NCBI RefSeq assembly: GCF_030269515.1
Contig: NZ_BSTM01000045.1
Location: 1 to 42,194, forward strand
Source of the DNA: Actinomadura sp. NBRC 104412
GTDB lineage: Bacteria; Actinomycetota; Actinomycetes; Streptosporangiales; Streptosporangiaceae
DNA: 42,194 nucleotides
Direction: 5' to 3'
The position numbers were made by a program, and so were the translations under genes. The stretch's first letter is position 1, and the number at the start of each line of letters is the position of its first letter. The notes under the pieces are model-generated. The model saw only the letters and a list, made by a program, of their open reading frames with translations, had not been told where the DNA came from and ran no database searches. This document shows, in pieces, positions 32,739 through 40,254 of the stretch.

Positions 32739-33638
32739 TCAGGCCCGCAGTCCGTACACCCGCCGGGCGGTGCCGGCGAAGACGGCGTGCTGGTCGGCGG
32801 GCGGCAGGTGGGCCAGCGCGTCCTTCCACGCCTCGACGAGCGGCGGCATCGCGGTCCAGATCTTCTCGACGGGGAAGTTGGTGCCGAACATGGCCCGATC
32901 GGCCCCGAAGCGGTCGATCACCTCGCCGGCGACCAGGGAGATGAGATCGGGATCGACCCGGTGGACGAAGGTGCCCTGCCCGGTGAGCTTGACGACGACG
33001 TTGGACGCCTCGGCCAGCGCGTCGAGCCCGGCCCGCCATGGATCGAGGTACTCGTGGCCGATGAGCATGCCCGCGTGGACGAGGACGAAGGTGATGCCGG
33101 GGAAGGTTGCGACCAGCTCGGCCGCGTCCGGCATCTGCTCGGGGAAGACCTGGAGCTCGAACAGCCAGCCGAGGTCGGCGAGCGCGCCGATGTTCTTGCG
33201 GAAAACCGGGTCCTTCATGCGGTCGGGTGCGTCGGCGAACCGGAACTCCGGGCGCTCGTGCCAGTGCAGTTGCTGCCGGGTGCCCCGGAGCAGCGGCGTG
33301 AGCGCGGCCTGCCGCCGCATGGTCTCCGGGGCGTCCTCGTCGAACAGGTCGACGGACCCGATGACGGCCATCGGCCAGCCCGTCTCCTCATGGACGTCGC
33401 GGAGCCACCGCACCTCGTCCACGACCCGGTCGAGCGGCCAGTTCGTCTGCACGTAGACCGACTCGCCGATCCCGGAGGCCGTGGCGTCGGCGATGTACTC
33501 GCCGATCAGGTAGTCCCTCCTGATCGGCTCGTACGGGCCGAAGATCCGCGGCACCATCGGGCCGGACAGCCATGGCAGGTCCCCGGCCCGCCAGATGTGG
33601 TGGTGCGAGTCGACGATGTCACCCGTGTAGCGCGGCAT
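32739..33638 (-). CDS. amidohydrolase 2 family lactonase-like hydrolase
   Basis: 299 aa. TIM-barrel hydrolase resembling L-fuconolactonase and 2-pyrone-4,6-dicarboxylate lactonase. The N-terminal metal motif is DSHHHIW (about 10-16); VLVHAGML and MFGTNFPVEK give the later ligands, with Asn where many relatives have Asp in GSDxP. It starts 17 bases after the CoxE-like gene. Lying inside a molybdenum-hydroxylase operon, it plausibly opens a lactone or lactam formed after ring hydroxylation. Confidence 0.88.
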   Translation of the reverse strand: MPRYTGDIVDSHHHIWRAGDLPWLSGPMVPRIFGPYEPIRRDYLIGEYIADATASGIGESVYVQTNWPLDRVVDEVRWLRDVHEETGWPMAVIGSVDLFDEDAPETMRRQAALTPLLRGTRQQLHWHERPEFRFADAPDRMKDPVFRKNIGALADLGWLFELQVFPEQMPDAAELVATFPGITFVLVHAGMLIGHEYLDPWRAGLDALAEASNVVVKLTGQGTFVHRVDPDLISLVAGEVIDRFGADRAMFGTNFPVEKIWTAMPPLVEAWKDALAHLPPADQHAVFAGTARRVYGLRA

Positions 33639-33655
33639 GCCGCATCACCTCCTGA

Positions 33656-34771
33656 TCATCTCGTGGCCAGGGTCCGCACCTGCTCGTACGCCGTACGCAG
33701 GTCGCGTACGCCCGCGAGCGCGTCCACGCTGCCGAGCACGGCGGACATGCCGCGGGTGACCGGCCGGTACGCGGGGTCGCAGGCGAGCGGCGACCACCAC
33801 AGCAGCCGGTGGCTCAGCAGCGACAGCCGCCGCACGGCCGCCTCCATGGGACGGCAGTCGCCGCGTTCCAGGCCATCGGAGAGCACGATCACCAGGGCGT
33901 CGCGCGCCATCGTGACGTACCGGGCGTTGCCGAGGAACTCCTGGAGCGATGCCCCGATCCGGGTCCCTCCTTCGGCGTCCAGGACGATGTCGCTCAGCGA
34001 GCCGACCGCCGCGTCCACGTCCCTTGCGCAAAGCGCCTCGGTGACGCGGGTCAGCCGGGTGCCGAAGGTGAACGCCTCGACGCGGTCGAGGCGGCGGACC
34101 ACCGCATGGGCGAAGCGGAGGTAGTCCGCGCTGTGCCGCTTCATCGACCCGGACACGTCGATGAGCAGCAGCACCCGGCGCTGCCGCCATGGACGGTCCC
34201 GCCGCCGCAGCGTCACGATCTCGCCGTGGCCGCGCCGGGACTCGCGGCAGATCCTGGCGACGTCGATCCACGGACCCCGCCGCGCGGGTCTCCGGCGCCG
34301 GGAGCGGATCGTGGGCGCGGCACCGGGCAGCTCGCGCCGCAGCAGCGCGAGGATCGTCCGGTCGTCCTCGCTCGCGGTGCCGAAGGCCGGGCGCCCCTCG
34401 CGTTCCGAGGGGCTGGCCGCCAGGCCCGCCGAACCGCCGAGCGCCGCCGTGAGGGAGCCTTCCCGTCCCTTCCCGTGCGACGCGGGCACCTCGTCGTCGG
34501 GGGATTCCCGCTCACGGACGGGCGCCGCCGCCACCTCGCCGAACCAGCGCTCGAACGTGGGAACGTACACCTCCAGGTCTTCACGGGACGTGGTGAGGGT
34601 GGCCTCCCCGATCCAGTAGAGATGCGCGGTGTCACGCGGCCCGACCGTCTCGATCGCCTGGAGGAAGACCCGCTGTTTCGGCACCGGCACCCGCATGCCC
34701 TGCTCGTTCAGGTCGCGGAGGAATCCGTGGACGTGATCGGCGACGCGCGCGGCCAGGTCCCGGTCAGTCAC
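33656..34771 (-). CDS. CoxE-like VWA-domain protein
   Basis: 371 aa from the GTG at 34771, overlapping the MoxR gene by 8 bases. The C-terminal half is a von Willebrand A domain with the MIDAS sequence LLLIDVSGSMKR (D205), preceded by an Arg-rich stretch (RSRRRRPARRGPW) and a CoxE-type N-terminus. With the adjacent MoxR ATPase it forms a CoxDE-like maturation pair that in CO dehydrogenase systems assembles the active molybdenum centre. Here it could serve one or both hydroxylases. Confidence 0.9.
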   Translation of the reverse strand: MTDRDLAARVADHVHGFLRDLNEQGMRVPVPKQRVFLQAIETVGPRDTAHLYWIGEATLTTSREDLEVYVPTFERWFGEVAAAPVRERESPDDEVPASHGKGREGSLTAALGGSAGLAASPSEREGRPAFGTASEDDRTILALLRRELPGAAPTIRSRRRRPARRGPWIDVARICRESRRGHGEIVTLRRRDRPWRQRRVLLLIDVSGSMKRHSADYLRFAHAVVRRLDRVEAFTFGTRLTRVTEALCARDVDAAVGSLSDIVLDAEGGTRIGASLQEFLGNARYVTMARDALVIVLSDGLERGDCRPMEAAVRRLSLLSHRLLWWSPLACDPAYRPVTRGMSAVLGSVDALAGVRDLRTAYEQVRTLATR

Positions 34772-35621
34772 CGAACACCTCCGCGGCGTGGCGGCCGACC
34801 AGCGCCAGGTCCTCCTCGTGCTTGACGAGCAGCCCCACCGACCGGCGTGCCGCCTCCAGCCAGGTCGAACCCTCGCGGACCAGGACCTGCGCGCCGCGGG
34901 CCCAGGCGATCGACTCGGCGATCCCGGGGCGTTTCAGCAGGGCCAGCCCGCGGATCCGGTGTACGGCGGCGACGAGGCGGGACGCGCTCCGCTCGTCCAG
35001 GCCGGGCGCCTGCGCGCGGATGATCGCGCGTTCCCGTTCCGCGTCGGGGAACGGGATCCAGTGGTAGAGGCAGCGGCGCTTGAGCGCGTCGTGCAGCTCG
35101 CGGGTCCGGTTGGAGGTGAGGACGACCAGCGGCACGCTCGCCGCGCCGATGGTGCCCAGCTCGGGGATGGTGATCTGGAAGTCGCTCAGGAACTCCAGCA
35201 GGAACGCCTCGAACTCGCTGTCGGACCGGTCGATCTCGTCGATCAGCAGCACCGCGCCGGACTCCGCCCGCAGCGCCCGCAGCAGCGGGCGTTCCAGCAG
35301 GAACTCGTCCCGGTACAGGTCGCCGACGCCGCGCCCCTCCACCTCGGCCGCCCGCAGGTGCAGCAACTGCTTCGGATAGTCCCACTCGTACAGGGCCTGG
35401 GAGGCGTCCAGCCCCTCGTAGCACTGCAACCGGATCAGCTCGCGGCCGAGGACCCGTGCCAGGACGCCGGCGACCTCGGTCTTGCCGACCCCCGGCTCGC
35501 CCTCCAGCAGCAGCGGCAGCTCCAGCGCGCGGGCCAGGTGGACGGCGGTGAGCAGCCCCTCGTCGGCGAGGTAGCCCTCGGCGGTCAGCCGCCGGTCCAG
35601 CGCGTCCGGGTCAACCGGCAT
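34764..35621 (-). CDS. MoxR-type AAA+ ATPase (CoxD-like)
   Basis: 285 aa. AAA+ ATPase: Walker A GEPGVGKT (41-48), Walker B VLLIDEID (about 124-131), sensor 1 VVLTSNRTRE and arginine-finger region RRCLYHWI. MoxR proteins work with VWA partners as chaperones for metal-cofactor insertion. It overlaps the split hydroxylase C-terminal-subunit gene upstream by 11 bases and the VWA gene downstream by 8, so this is one tight operon. Confidence 0.93.
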   Translation of the reverse strand: MPVDPDALDRRLTAEGYLADEGLLTAVHLARALELPLLLEGEPGVGKTEVAGVLARVLGRELIRLQCYEGLDASQALYEWDYPKQLLHLRAAEVEGRGVGDLYRDEFLLERPLLRALRAESGAVLLIDEIDRSDSEFEAFLLEFLSDFQITIPELGTIGAASVPLVVLTSNRTRELHDALKRRCLYHWIPFPDAERERAIIRAQAPGLDERSASRLVAAVHRIRGLALLKRPGIAESIAWARGAQVLVREGSTWLEAARRSVGLLVKHEEDLALVGRHAAEVFGD

Positions 35622-36627
35622 GACCGGCCCGCAGGGCGTCGAGTCCGCGCAGCACCTTTTCGGGGGTGAACGGCATGCTCGTCAGCCGCACGCCGACCGC
35701 GTCGTACACGGCGTTGGCGATCGCGGGGATGGGCGCGTTGGCCGTCATCTCGCCGATCCCCTTGGCCCCGAACGGCCCGTTGTCGGCGGGCCGTTCCAGG
35801 AACACGCTCGTCTGCGACGGAAGGTCGGCCGGCCCCGGCATCAGGTACTCGGTGAAGTCGATCGGGCCGTGCTCGCGCGACTCCGGATAGTACGGCTCGG
35901 TCGACTCGAACAGCGCGTGCGACAGTCCCATCCAGGCGCCGCCCTCGACCTGCTGCGTCGCCAGGGCCGGGTTCAGCGCCCGGCCGACCTCGTAGGTGTT
36001 GTAGAGCCGCAGCACCTCGATCACGCCGGTCTCGTCGTCGACCTCGACCTCGGCCACCGTGCACGCGTGCGCCTGGCAGGAGTCCGGGTCCATCTCACCG
36101 GTCTCCGGCACCGGGGTGCTCGGCTCCTTGAGGAAGATGCCCCGTCCGGAGATGGTCCGGCCCTGCCGGAAATGCGCGGCGAGCGCCACATCGCTGACGT
36201 GGATCCTCTTCTCCGACGAGCCCTTGAGGCGGATGAACCCCGTGCCGTCGGTCTCCAGGTCCTCCGCGTCGACCTCCAGCTCCTCGCCGGCGACCTGGAG
36301 CATGACGTCCCTGGCCTCGCGCGCCGCCATGATCACGGCGTTGCCGATCCGGTGGGTGCCGCGGCTGGCGAACGTCCCCATGCAGTGCGGGCCCGTGTCG
36401 GTGTCGGCGGTGTCGATGATGACGTTCTCGATCGGTACGCCGAGGGTCTCGGCCGCGCATTGGGCGATGACCGTCCGCAGCCCCTGGCCGAGGTCGACCG
36501 ACGACAGCGTGACGACGAACCCGCCCATCGTGGTCGCGTGGACGAGCGCCTGCGACGGGTCACCGCCGAGGTTCATCCCCGTCGGGTAGTTCACCGCCGC
36601 GTACCCGCGTCCGCGTCGCAGTGCCAT
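35611..36627 (-). CDS. molybdenum hydroxylase, C-terminal half of split large subunit (NdhM-like)
   Basis: 338 aa. It corresponds to the second half of a xanthine-dehydrogenase large subunit: VTLSSVDLGQGLRTVIAQ, GTFASRGTHRIGNAV and the catalytic Glu E293 in GAKGIGE, plus the usual C-terminal helix. It has its own ribosome site, GGAGG, 8 bases before its ATG, and begins one codon after the TGA of the preceding gene, in the same frame. Separate genes of this size encode the two molybdopterin subunits of Eubacterium nicotinate dehydrogenase. It should form one active site with the 460-aa partner. Confidence 0.88.
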   Translation of the reverse strand: MALRRGRGYAAVNYPTGMNLGGDPSQALVHATTMGGFVVTLSSVDLGQGLRTVIAQCAAETLGVPIENVIIDTADTDTGPHCMGTFASRGTHRIGNAVIMAAREARDVMLQVAGEELEVDAEDLETDGTGFIRLKGSSEKRIHVSDVALAAHFRQGRTISGRGIFLKEPSTPVPETGEMDPDSCQAHACTVAEVEVDDETGVIEVLRLYNTYEVGRALNPALATQQVEGGAWMGLSHALFESTEPYYPESREHGPIDFTEYLMPGPADLPSQTSVFLERPADNGPFGAKGIGEMTANAPIPAIANAVYDAVGVRLTSMPFTPEKVLRGLDALRAGHAG

Positions 36628-36630
36628 CGC

Positions 36631-38013
36631 TCAGACCTCCGATCGCTCGGCGGACGACATCGCCCGGTACTCCGGTGGCAGGTCGTGCCCCACCAGCTCG
36701 GCCGCGCGCTGCATCACCTCGACCAGGGCCGTGCCGGACGCGACCTTGCGGTGCGCCTTCATGTCGCCGTCGCGGTAGGCGTTCTTGAGCCGGAGCCGCA
36801 GCGGGTCGATGCCCAGCTCCCGGGCGACCCGGTCCATGTGCGACTCCAGCGCGAAGTCGCCGATCGTGACGCCGAACCCGCGCATGGCGCTGGACGGCGT
36901 CCGGTTCGTGTACACGCAGTGGGCGTCGACGTGCACGTTCGGGATCGTGTACGGGCCGGGCATGTGCGCGGCCGCCTTGGTGGTGCCGTACGGGCTGTGC
37001 CGGGAGTACGCGCCCGCGTCCACATACAGGGTGATCTTGCGGGCCACGATCCGGCCGTCGTCCATGACGCCGTCCTTGATGTAGATGCGCTCGGCCGCCC
37101 GCGTGGACGACACCTGCATCTCCTCGGCGCGGCTGTAGACGTACTTGGCCGGCCGGCCGGTCAGCATGGCGGCGAGGCAGGCCAGCGGCTCCACGATGAC
37201 GTCGACCTTGCCGCCGAACCCGCCCCCGACCGTCCCGCCGACGACGCGCAGATCGGTCGGCGGGACGTCGAGGATGAGCGCGGTGTTGTCGAGGGTGAAG
37301 AACGCGGCCTGGGTGTTGGTGTGGATCCGCAGTCGGCCGTCACCCTGCGGGACCACGATGCAGCCGGTCGGCTCGACGGGCGCGTGCTCGATCGGTGAGG
37401 AGGCGTAACGTCCCTCGATGATCCGGTCCGCCTCCGCGAAGCCCCGTTCGACGTCGCCGAAGCGGATCCGGCGGCAGTGGTGGCCCTCGTACACGAAATG
37501 GTTCGTGCCCGATCGCTTGATGATCGAAGCGCCGTCGGCCAGCGCCTCCTCCACGTCCAGGACGGCGGGCAGGTCGGTGTAGTCCACGGCGACCCGGGCG
37601 GCGCCCTCGCGGGCGGCCTCCTCGGTCTCGGCGACCACCGCGACGATCGGCTCCCCGCGGTAGAGGACCCGGTCCTCGGCCAGCACCGGCTCGTCGTCGG
37701 GCCCGACGCCGATCAGCCGCAGCACGGTGTACCAGTTGCCCGGCACGTCCTCATGGGTGATCACGCGGAGCACGCCGGGGACCTCAAGGGCGCCCGAGAC
37801 GTCGACACGGTCGATCAGGGCATGGTGCCGCGTGGACCGGTGGATCTTCACATGGGTCATCCCCGGCACCGTCAGGTCCTCGAAGAAGGCCGTACGGCCG
37901 GTGACGTGCGCGCGGGCGTCCGAACGCTGGACGGGCGAGCCGATGACGGTGAAGTCGCCACCGGCGCGCTCGCCCTTGAAGTACTCGGTGTCGATCGGCG
38001 TGAGGCGTGCCAT
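36631..38013 (-). CDS. molybdenum hydroxylase, N-terminal half of split large subunit (NdhL-like)
   Basis: 460 aa. It contains the alpha/beta hammerhead (GRTAFFEDLTVPGMTHVKIHRS; RGEPIVAVVAET) and the first molybdopterin domain with VGGTVGGGFGGK and AMRGFG (about 376-381, equivalent to the AFRGFG loop). It stops at TGA 36631-36633 where unsplit relatives continue. The ATG shares one base with the stop of the iron-sulfur gene (TGATG). Together with the 338-aa protein it totals about 800 residues, the usual large-subunit length. Confidence 0.9.
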   Translation of the reverse strand: MARLTPIDTEYFKGERAGGDFTVIGSPVQRSDARAHVTGRTAFFEDLTVPGMTHVKIHRSTRHHALIDRVDVSGALEVPGVLRVITHEDVPGNWYTVLRLIGVGPDDEPVLAEDRVLYRGEPIVAVVAETEEAAREGAARVAVDYTDLPAVLDVEEALADGASIIKRSGTNHFVYEGHHCRRIRFGDVERGFAEADRIIEGRYASSPIEHAPVEPTGCIVVPQGDGRLRIHTNTQAAFFTLDNTALILDVPPTDLRVVGGTVGGGFGGKVDVIVEPLACLAAMLTGRPAKYVYSRAEEMQVSSTRAAERIYIKDGVMDDGRIVARKITLYVDAGAYSRHSPYGTTKAAAHMPGPYTIPNVHVDAHCVYTNRTPSSAMRGFGVTIGDFALESHMDRVARELGIDPLRLRLKNAYRDGDMKAHRKVASGTALVEVMQRAAELVGHDLPPEYRAMSSAERSEV

Positions 38014-38522
38014 CAGACCTCGGCCTCCGTGAGCTCGGCGGCGCCTTCGGCGGCGCGGCGGCGTTCCGCCGCGGCCAGGACGGCGGTCACGATCGGCTCG
38101 TATCCGGTGCAGCGGCAGACGTTGCCGCAGATCGCCTCGTTGACGTCCTCGCGGGTCGGGTTCGGGTTCCGGTCGAGCAGGGCGGTCGCCGACATGATCA
38201 TTCCGGGGGTGCAGAACCCGCACTGCGTCGCGAAATGATCGACGAACGCCTCCTGCACGTCGGTGAGCCGCTCGCCGTCGGCCAGGCCCTCGACCGTCCG
38301 CACCGTCGAGCCCTCGACCGTCACCACGGGGATCAGGCACGAGACCACCGGCCTGCCGTCCAGCAGCACCGTGCAGGCCCCGCAGCCCCCTTGCGCGCAC
38401 CCGCGCTTGGCCCCCATCAGCCCGAACGACTCGCGCAGCGCGCTCAGCAGCGTCGTCGACGGCTTGGCGATCAGCTCCCGCTCGGCGCCGTTCACCCTGA
38501 GCGTGACGATCCTGGACGGCAT
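38013..38522 (-). CDS. molybdenum hydroxylase [2Fe-2S] subunit
   Basis: 169 aa. Two [2Fe-2S] clusters from C42, C47, C50 and C62 (GCAQGGCGACTV) and C101, C104, C136 and C138 (QCGFCTPGM, VCRCTGYEP). An acidic Ala/Glu-rich tail of about 20 residues follows. It precedes the split molybdopterin subunits and lies 11 bases downstream of the FAD-subunit gene, completing the electron path of the first hydroxylase. Confidence 0.95.
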   Translation of the reverse strand: MPSRIVTLRVNGAERELIAKPSTTLLSALRESFGLMGAKRGCAQGGCGACTVLLDGRPVVSCLIPVVTVEGSTVRTVEGLADGERLTDVQEAFVDHFATQCGFCTPGMIMSATALLDRNPNPTREDVNEAICGNVCRCTGYEPIVTAVLAAAERRRAAEGAAELTEAEV

Positions 38523-38533
38523 GCGATCCCCTT

Positions 38534-39325
38534 TCAGGCCCCGAGCAGGGCACGACGCAGGTGGACGGGGAAGACCCGGGCGCGGTACCAGGCCGAGGCG
38601 TAGGCGTCGTCGAACGGGTCGATGTCGGCCGCGTCCGCCGCCCGCGCGACGACCTCGGCGTTCAACGGGGCGCCCCGCAGGACGCGCTCGGCGCCCGCCG
38701 CCCGGACCACGCGGCGTGCCACCCCGCCGAGCGCGAGACGGACATCCTCGACCAGCCCGTCCCGCACGGCGATCCGGGCCGCCACGGTGACGATGGAGGC
38801 CGAGTTGAGGCGCCGTCGGCTCGCCTTGTAGAAGCGGAACGTGTCCGTGGCGGTGAACCGTACGCGGGTCACCAGGTCACCGGGCCGGAGACCGCCCTCG
38901 ATGACCCGCTCAAGCGACTCGCCGCGCGCGCCGTCGGCGCCGAGCACGTCCAGCTCCGCGTCCAGCGCGAGGAGGGCCACCGCCAGGTCGCCGTACGGCT
39001 GCGGTACGAACAGGTTGCCGGCCACCGTGGCGAGGCCGCGGACCGGTGGCGAGGCGATCGACCGGACACAACCGGCCAGGTAGCCCAGCCGGTCGTCGTC
39101 CTCGATCTCGGCGAGCGTGGTGGCCGCGCCCAGCGTCACCGCGTCGCCCTCGACATCGATGCCGCCCAGCCCCGCCTTGCGCAGGCTCACCAGCCGGAGG
39201 TCGCCGTCCGCCCGGTCGGCCGCCCGCGCCAGCAGATGGGTGCCGCCGCCGAGCGGCAGGGCCCCGTCCTGGAGCGCCGCGCGTGCCTCCTCGGCGCTCT
39301 CGGGTACCCGAACGGAGGTCAGCAT
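38534..39325 (-). CDS. molybdenum hydroxylase FAD subunit
   Basis: 263 aa. Medium-subunit FAD fold: PLGGGTHLLARAADR (first phosphate loop), VRGLATVAGNLFVPQPYGDLAVAL (second loop) and a C-terminal domain from about 165. It is shorter than the paralogue at 28735 and clearly distinct in sequence, so the two operons are not a recent duplication. AGGAG lies 8 bases before the ATG. It is the first gene of the operon; an 18-bp palindrome sits just upstream of its ribosome site. Confidence 0.92.
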   Translation of the reverse strand: MLTSVRVPESAEEARAALQDGALPLGGGTHLLARAADRADGDLRLVSLRKAGLGGIDVEGDAVTLGAATTLAEIEDDDRLGYLAGCVRSIASPPVRGLATVAGNLFVPQPYGDLAVALLALDAELDVLGADGARGESLERVIEGGLRPGDLVTRVRFTATDTFRFYKASRRRLNSASIVTVAARIAVRDGLVEDVRLALGGVARRVVRAAGAERVLRGAPLNAEVVARAADAADIDPFDDAYASAWYRARVFPVHLRRALLGA

Positions 39326-39335
39326 GGCCGCTCCT

Positions 39336-39353
39336 ATTATCGATATCGATAAT
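39336..39353. promoter_or_regulatory. 18-bp perfect palindrome, candidate operator of the hydroxylase operon
   Basis: ATTATCGATATCGATAAT is fully symmetric and almost purely AT-rich apart from CG steps. It is 11 bases before the FAD-subunit ATG on one side and about 67 bases before the FadR-type regulator on the other. This position suits repression of both divergent genes. It is the most AT-rich spot in this part of the window. Confidence 0.75.
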
Positions 39354-39419
39354 TGAGCCTAGATAGCATGGTCCGAGAGCGTCAAGGGCGCTCAGGACCG
39401 TGGACCCGCACGAGGAGTT

Positions 39420-40112
39420 GTGTTGCCAGACCCCACGGCGAACCCGTCCGCCGCCCCGCGCTCGACGCGGCCGACGCTGAGCCGGCAGATCCGCGACGGC
39501 CTGCTCCAACGGATCGTCTCCGGCGAGCTCGGCGCGGGCGACCGGCTGATCGAGACGAGGATCGCCCTCGAGTTCGGGACGAGCCAGGCCCCGGTGCGGG
39601 AGGCGCTGCGCCAGCTTGAGGGCCTCGGCCTCATCGAGAGCCGGCCCCGCCATGGCAGCCGGGTCCTCCCGTTCGCCGAGCAGACGATCCGCGAGGCGTA
39701 CATCGTGCGGGCCGCCCTGGAGGAGACCGCGACGCGGCTCGCCATGCTGGCCGGGACCCTGCCCTTCGACCGCCTGGAAGAGGCGGTCGAGGAGATGGAC
39801 CGCTGTGCCCAGGCCGACGACGTCCACGGCATCGGCCTGGCCAGCGCGCGTTTCCACCGGCACGTCGTGCAGGCGGGCGGCAACGCGCTGCTGACCCGCT
39901 CATGGGAGGCGCTGCAAATAGAGGCGCGCACGGCCATCGCCCTGATGGTCATCCGACCCAAACTCGAACGTGTCGCCGAGGAGCATCGCGAACTGCTCGA
40001 CGTCATGGCGGCTGGCGACATCGAAGCCGCCTGCCGCCACGCCCGGGACCACCAGTGGTTCTACGCCGACACCCCCCACGACCCCTACGGCGCCCCGAAA
40101 CACCACCCGTAG
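39420..40112 (+). CDS. GntR-family regulator, FadR/FCD subfamily
   Basis: 230 aa. Winged helix at about 20-90 (LSRQIRDGLLQRIVSGEL, ETRIALEFGTSQAPVREALRQLEGLGLIESRPRHG without its full run shown) and an FCD effector domain at about 95-225 with the metal-binding histidines in ARFHRHVV, EEHRELLD and ACRHARDH. GTG 39420 and TTG 39423 are both possible; GAGGAG at 39411-39416 gives better spacing to the TTG. It is divergent from the molybdenum hydroxylase operon and is its likely regulator, probably sensing a carboxylic acid. Confidence 0.9.
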   Translation: MLPDPTANPSAAPRSTRPTLSRQIRDGLLQRIVSGELGAGDRLIETRIALEFGTSQAPVREALRQLEGLGLIESRPRHGSRVLPFAEQTIREAYIVRAALEETATRLAMLAGTLPFDRLEEAVEEMDRCAQADDVHGIGLASARFHRHVVQAGGNALLTRSWEALQIEARTAIALMVIRPKLERVAEEHRELLDVMAAGDIEAACRHARDHQWFYADTPHDPYGAPKHHP

Positions 40113-40222
40113 ACGGTCACCACGAGATCCGCCGCCGATCGCGCCGACCCCGCTGGACACCAACGACGCCGAGGTGATGGCCGACCAGCGCACCGTGGCG
40201 TAACACCGGCGGGGTGCCTGTC

Positions 40223-40237
40223 CGGCTCGCGGAGCCG
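40223..40237. terminator. short hairpin between convergent genes
   Basis: CGGCTC-GCG-GAGCCG forms a 6-bp stem with a 3-base loop in the 142-bp gap between the FadR-type gene and the ArsM fusion. The rest of the gap shows no gene or clear signal. Confidence 0.4.
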
Positions 40238-40254
40238 ACCGGCCGGGGGTGGGC

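Noticed and set aside
36631..36633. TGA in the molybdenum hydroxylase as a selenocysteine codon
   Set aside because: A ribosome site and ATG follow at once, the position is not an active-site Cys/Sec position, and the two product sizes match known split subunits. Re-initiation is simpler.
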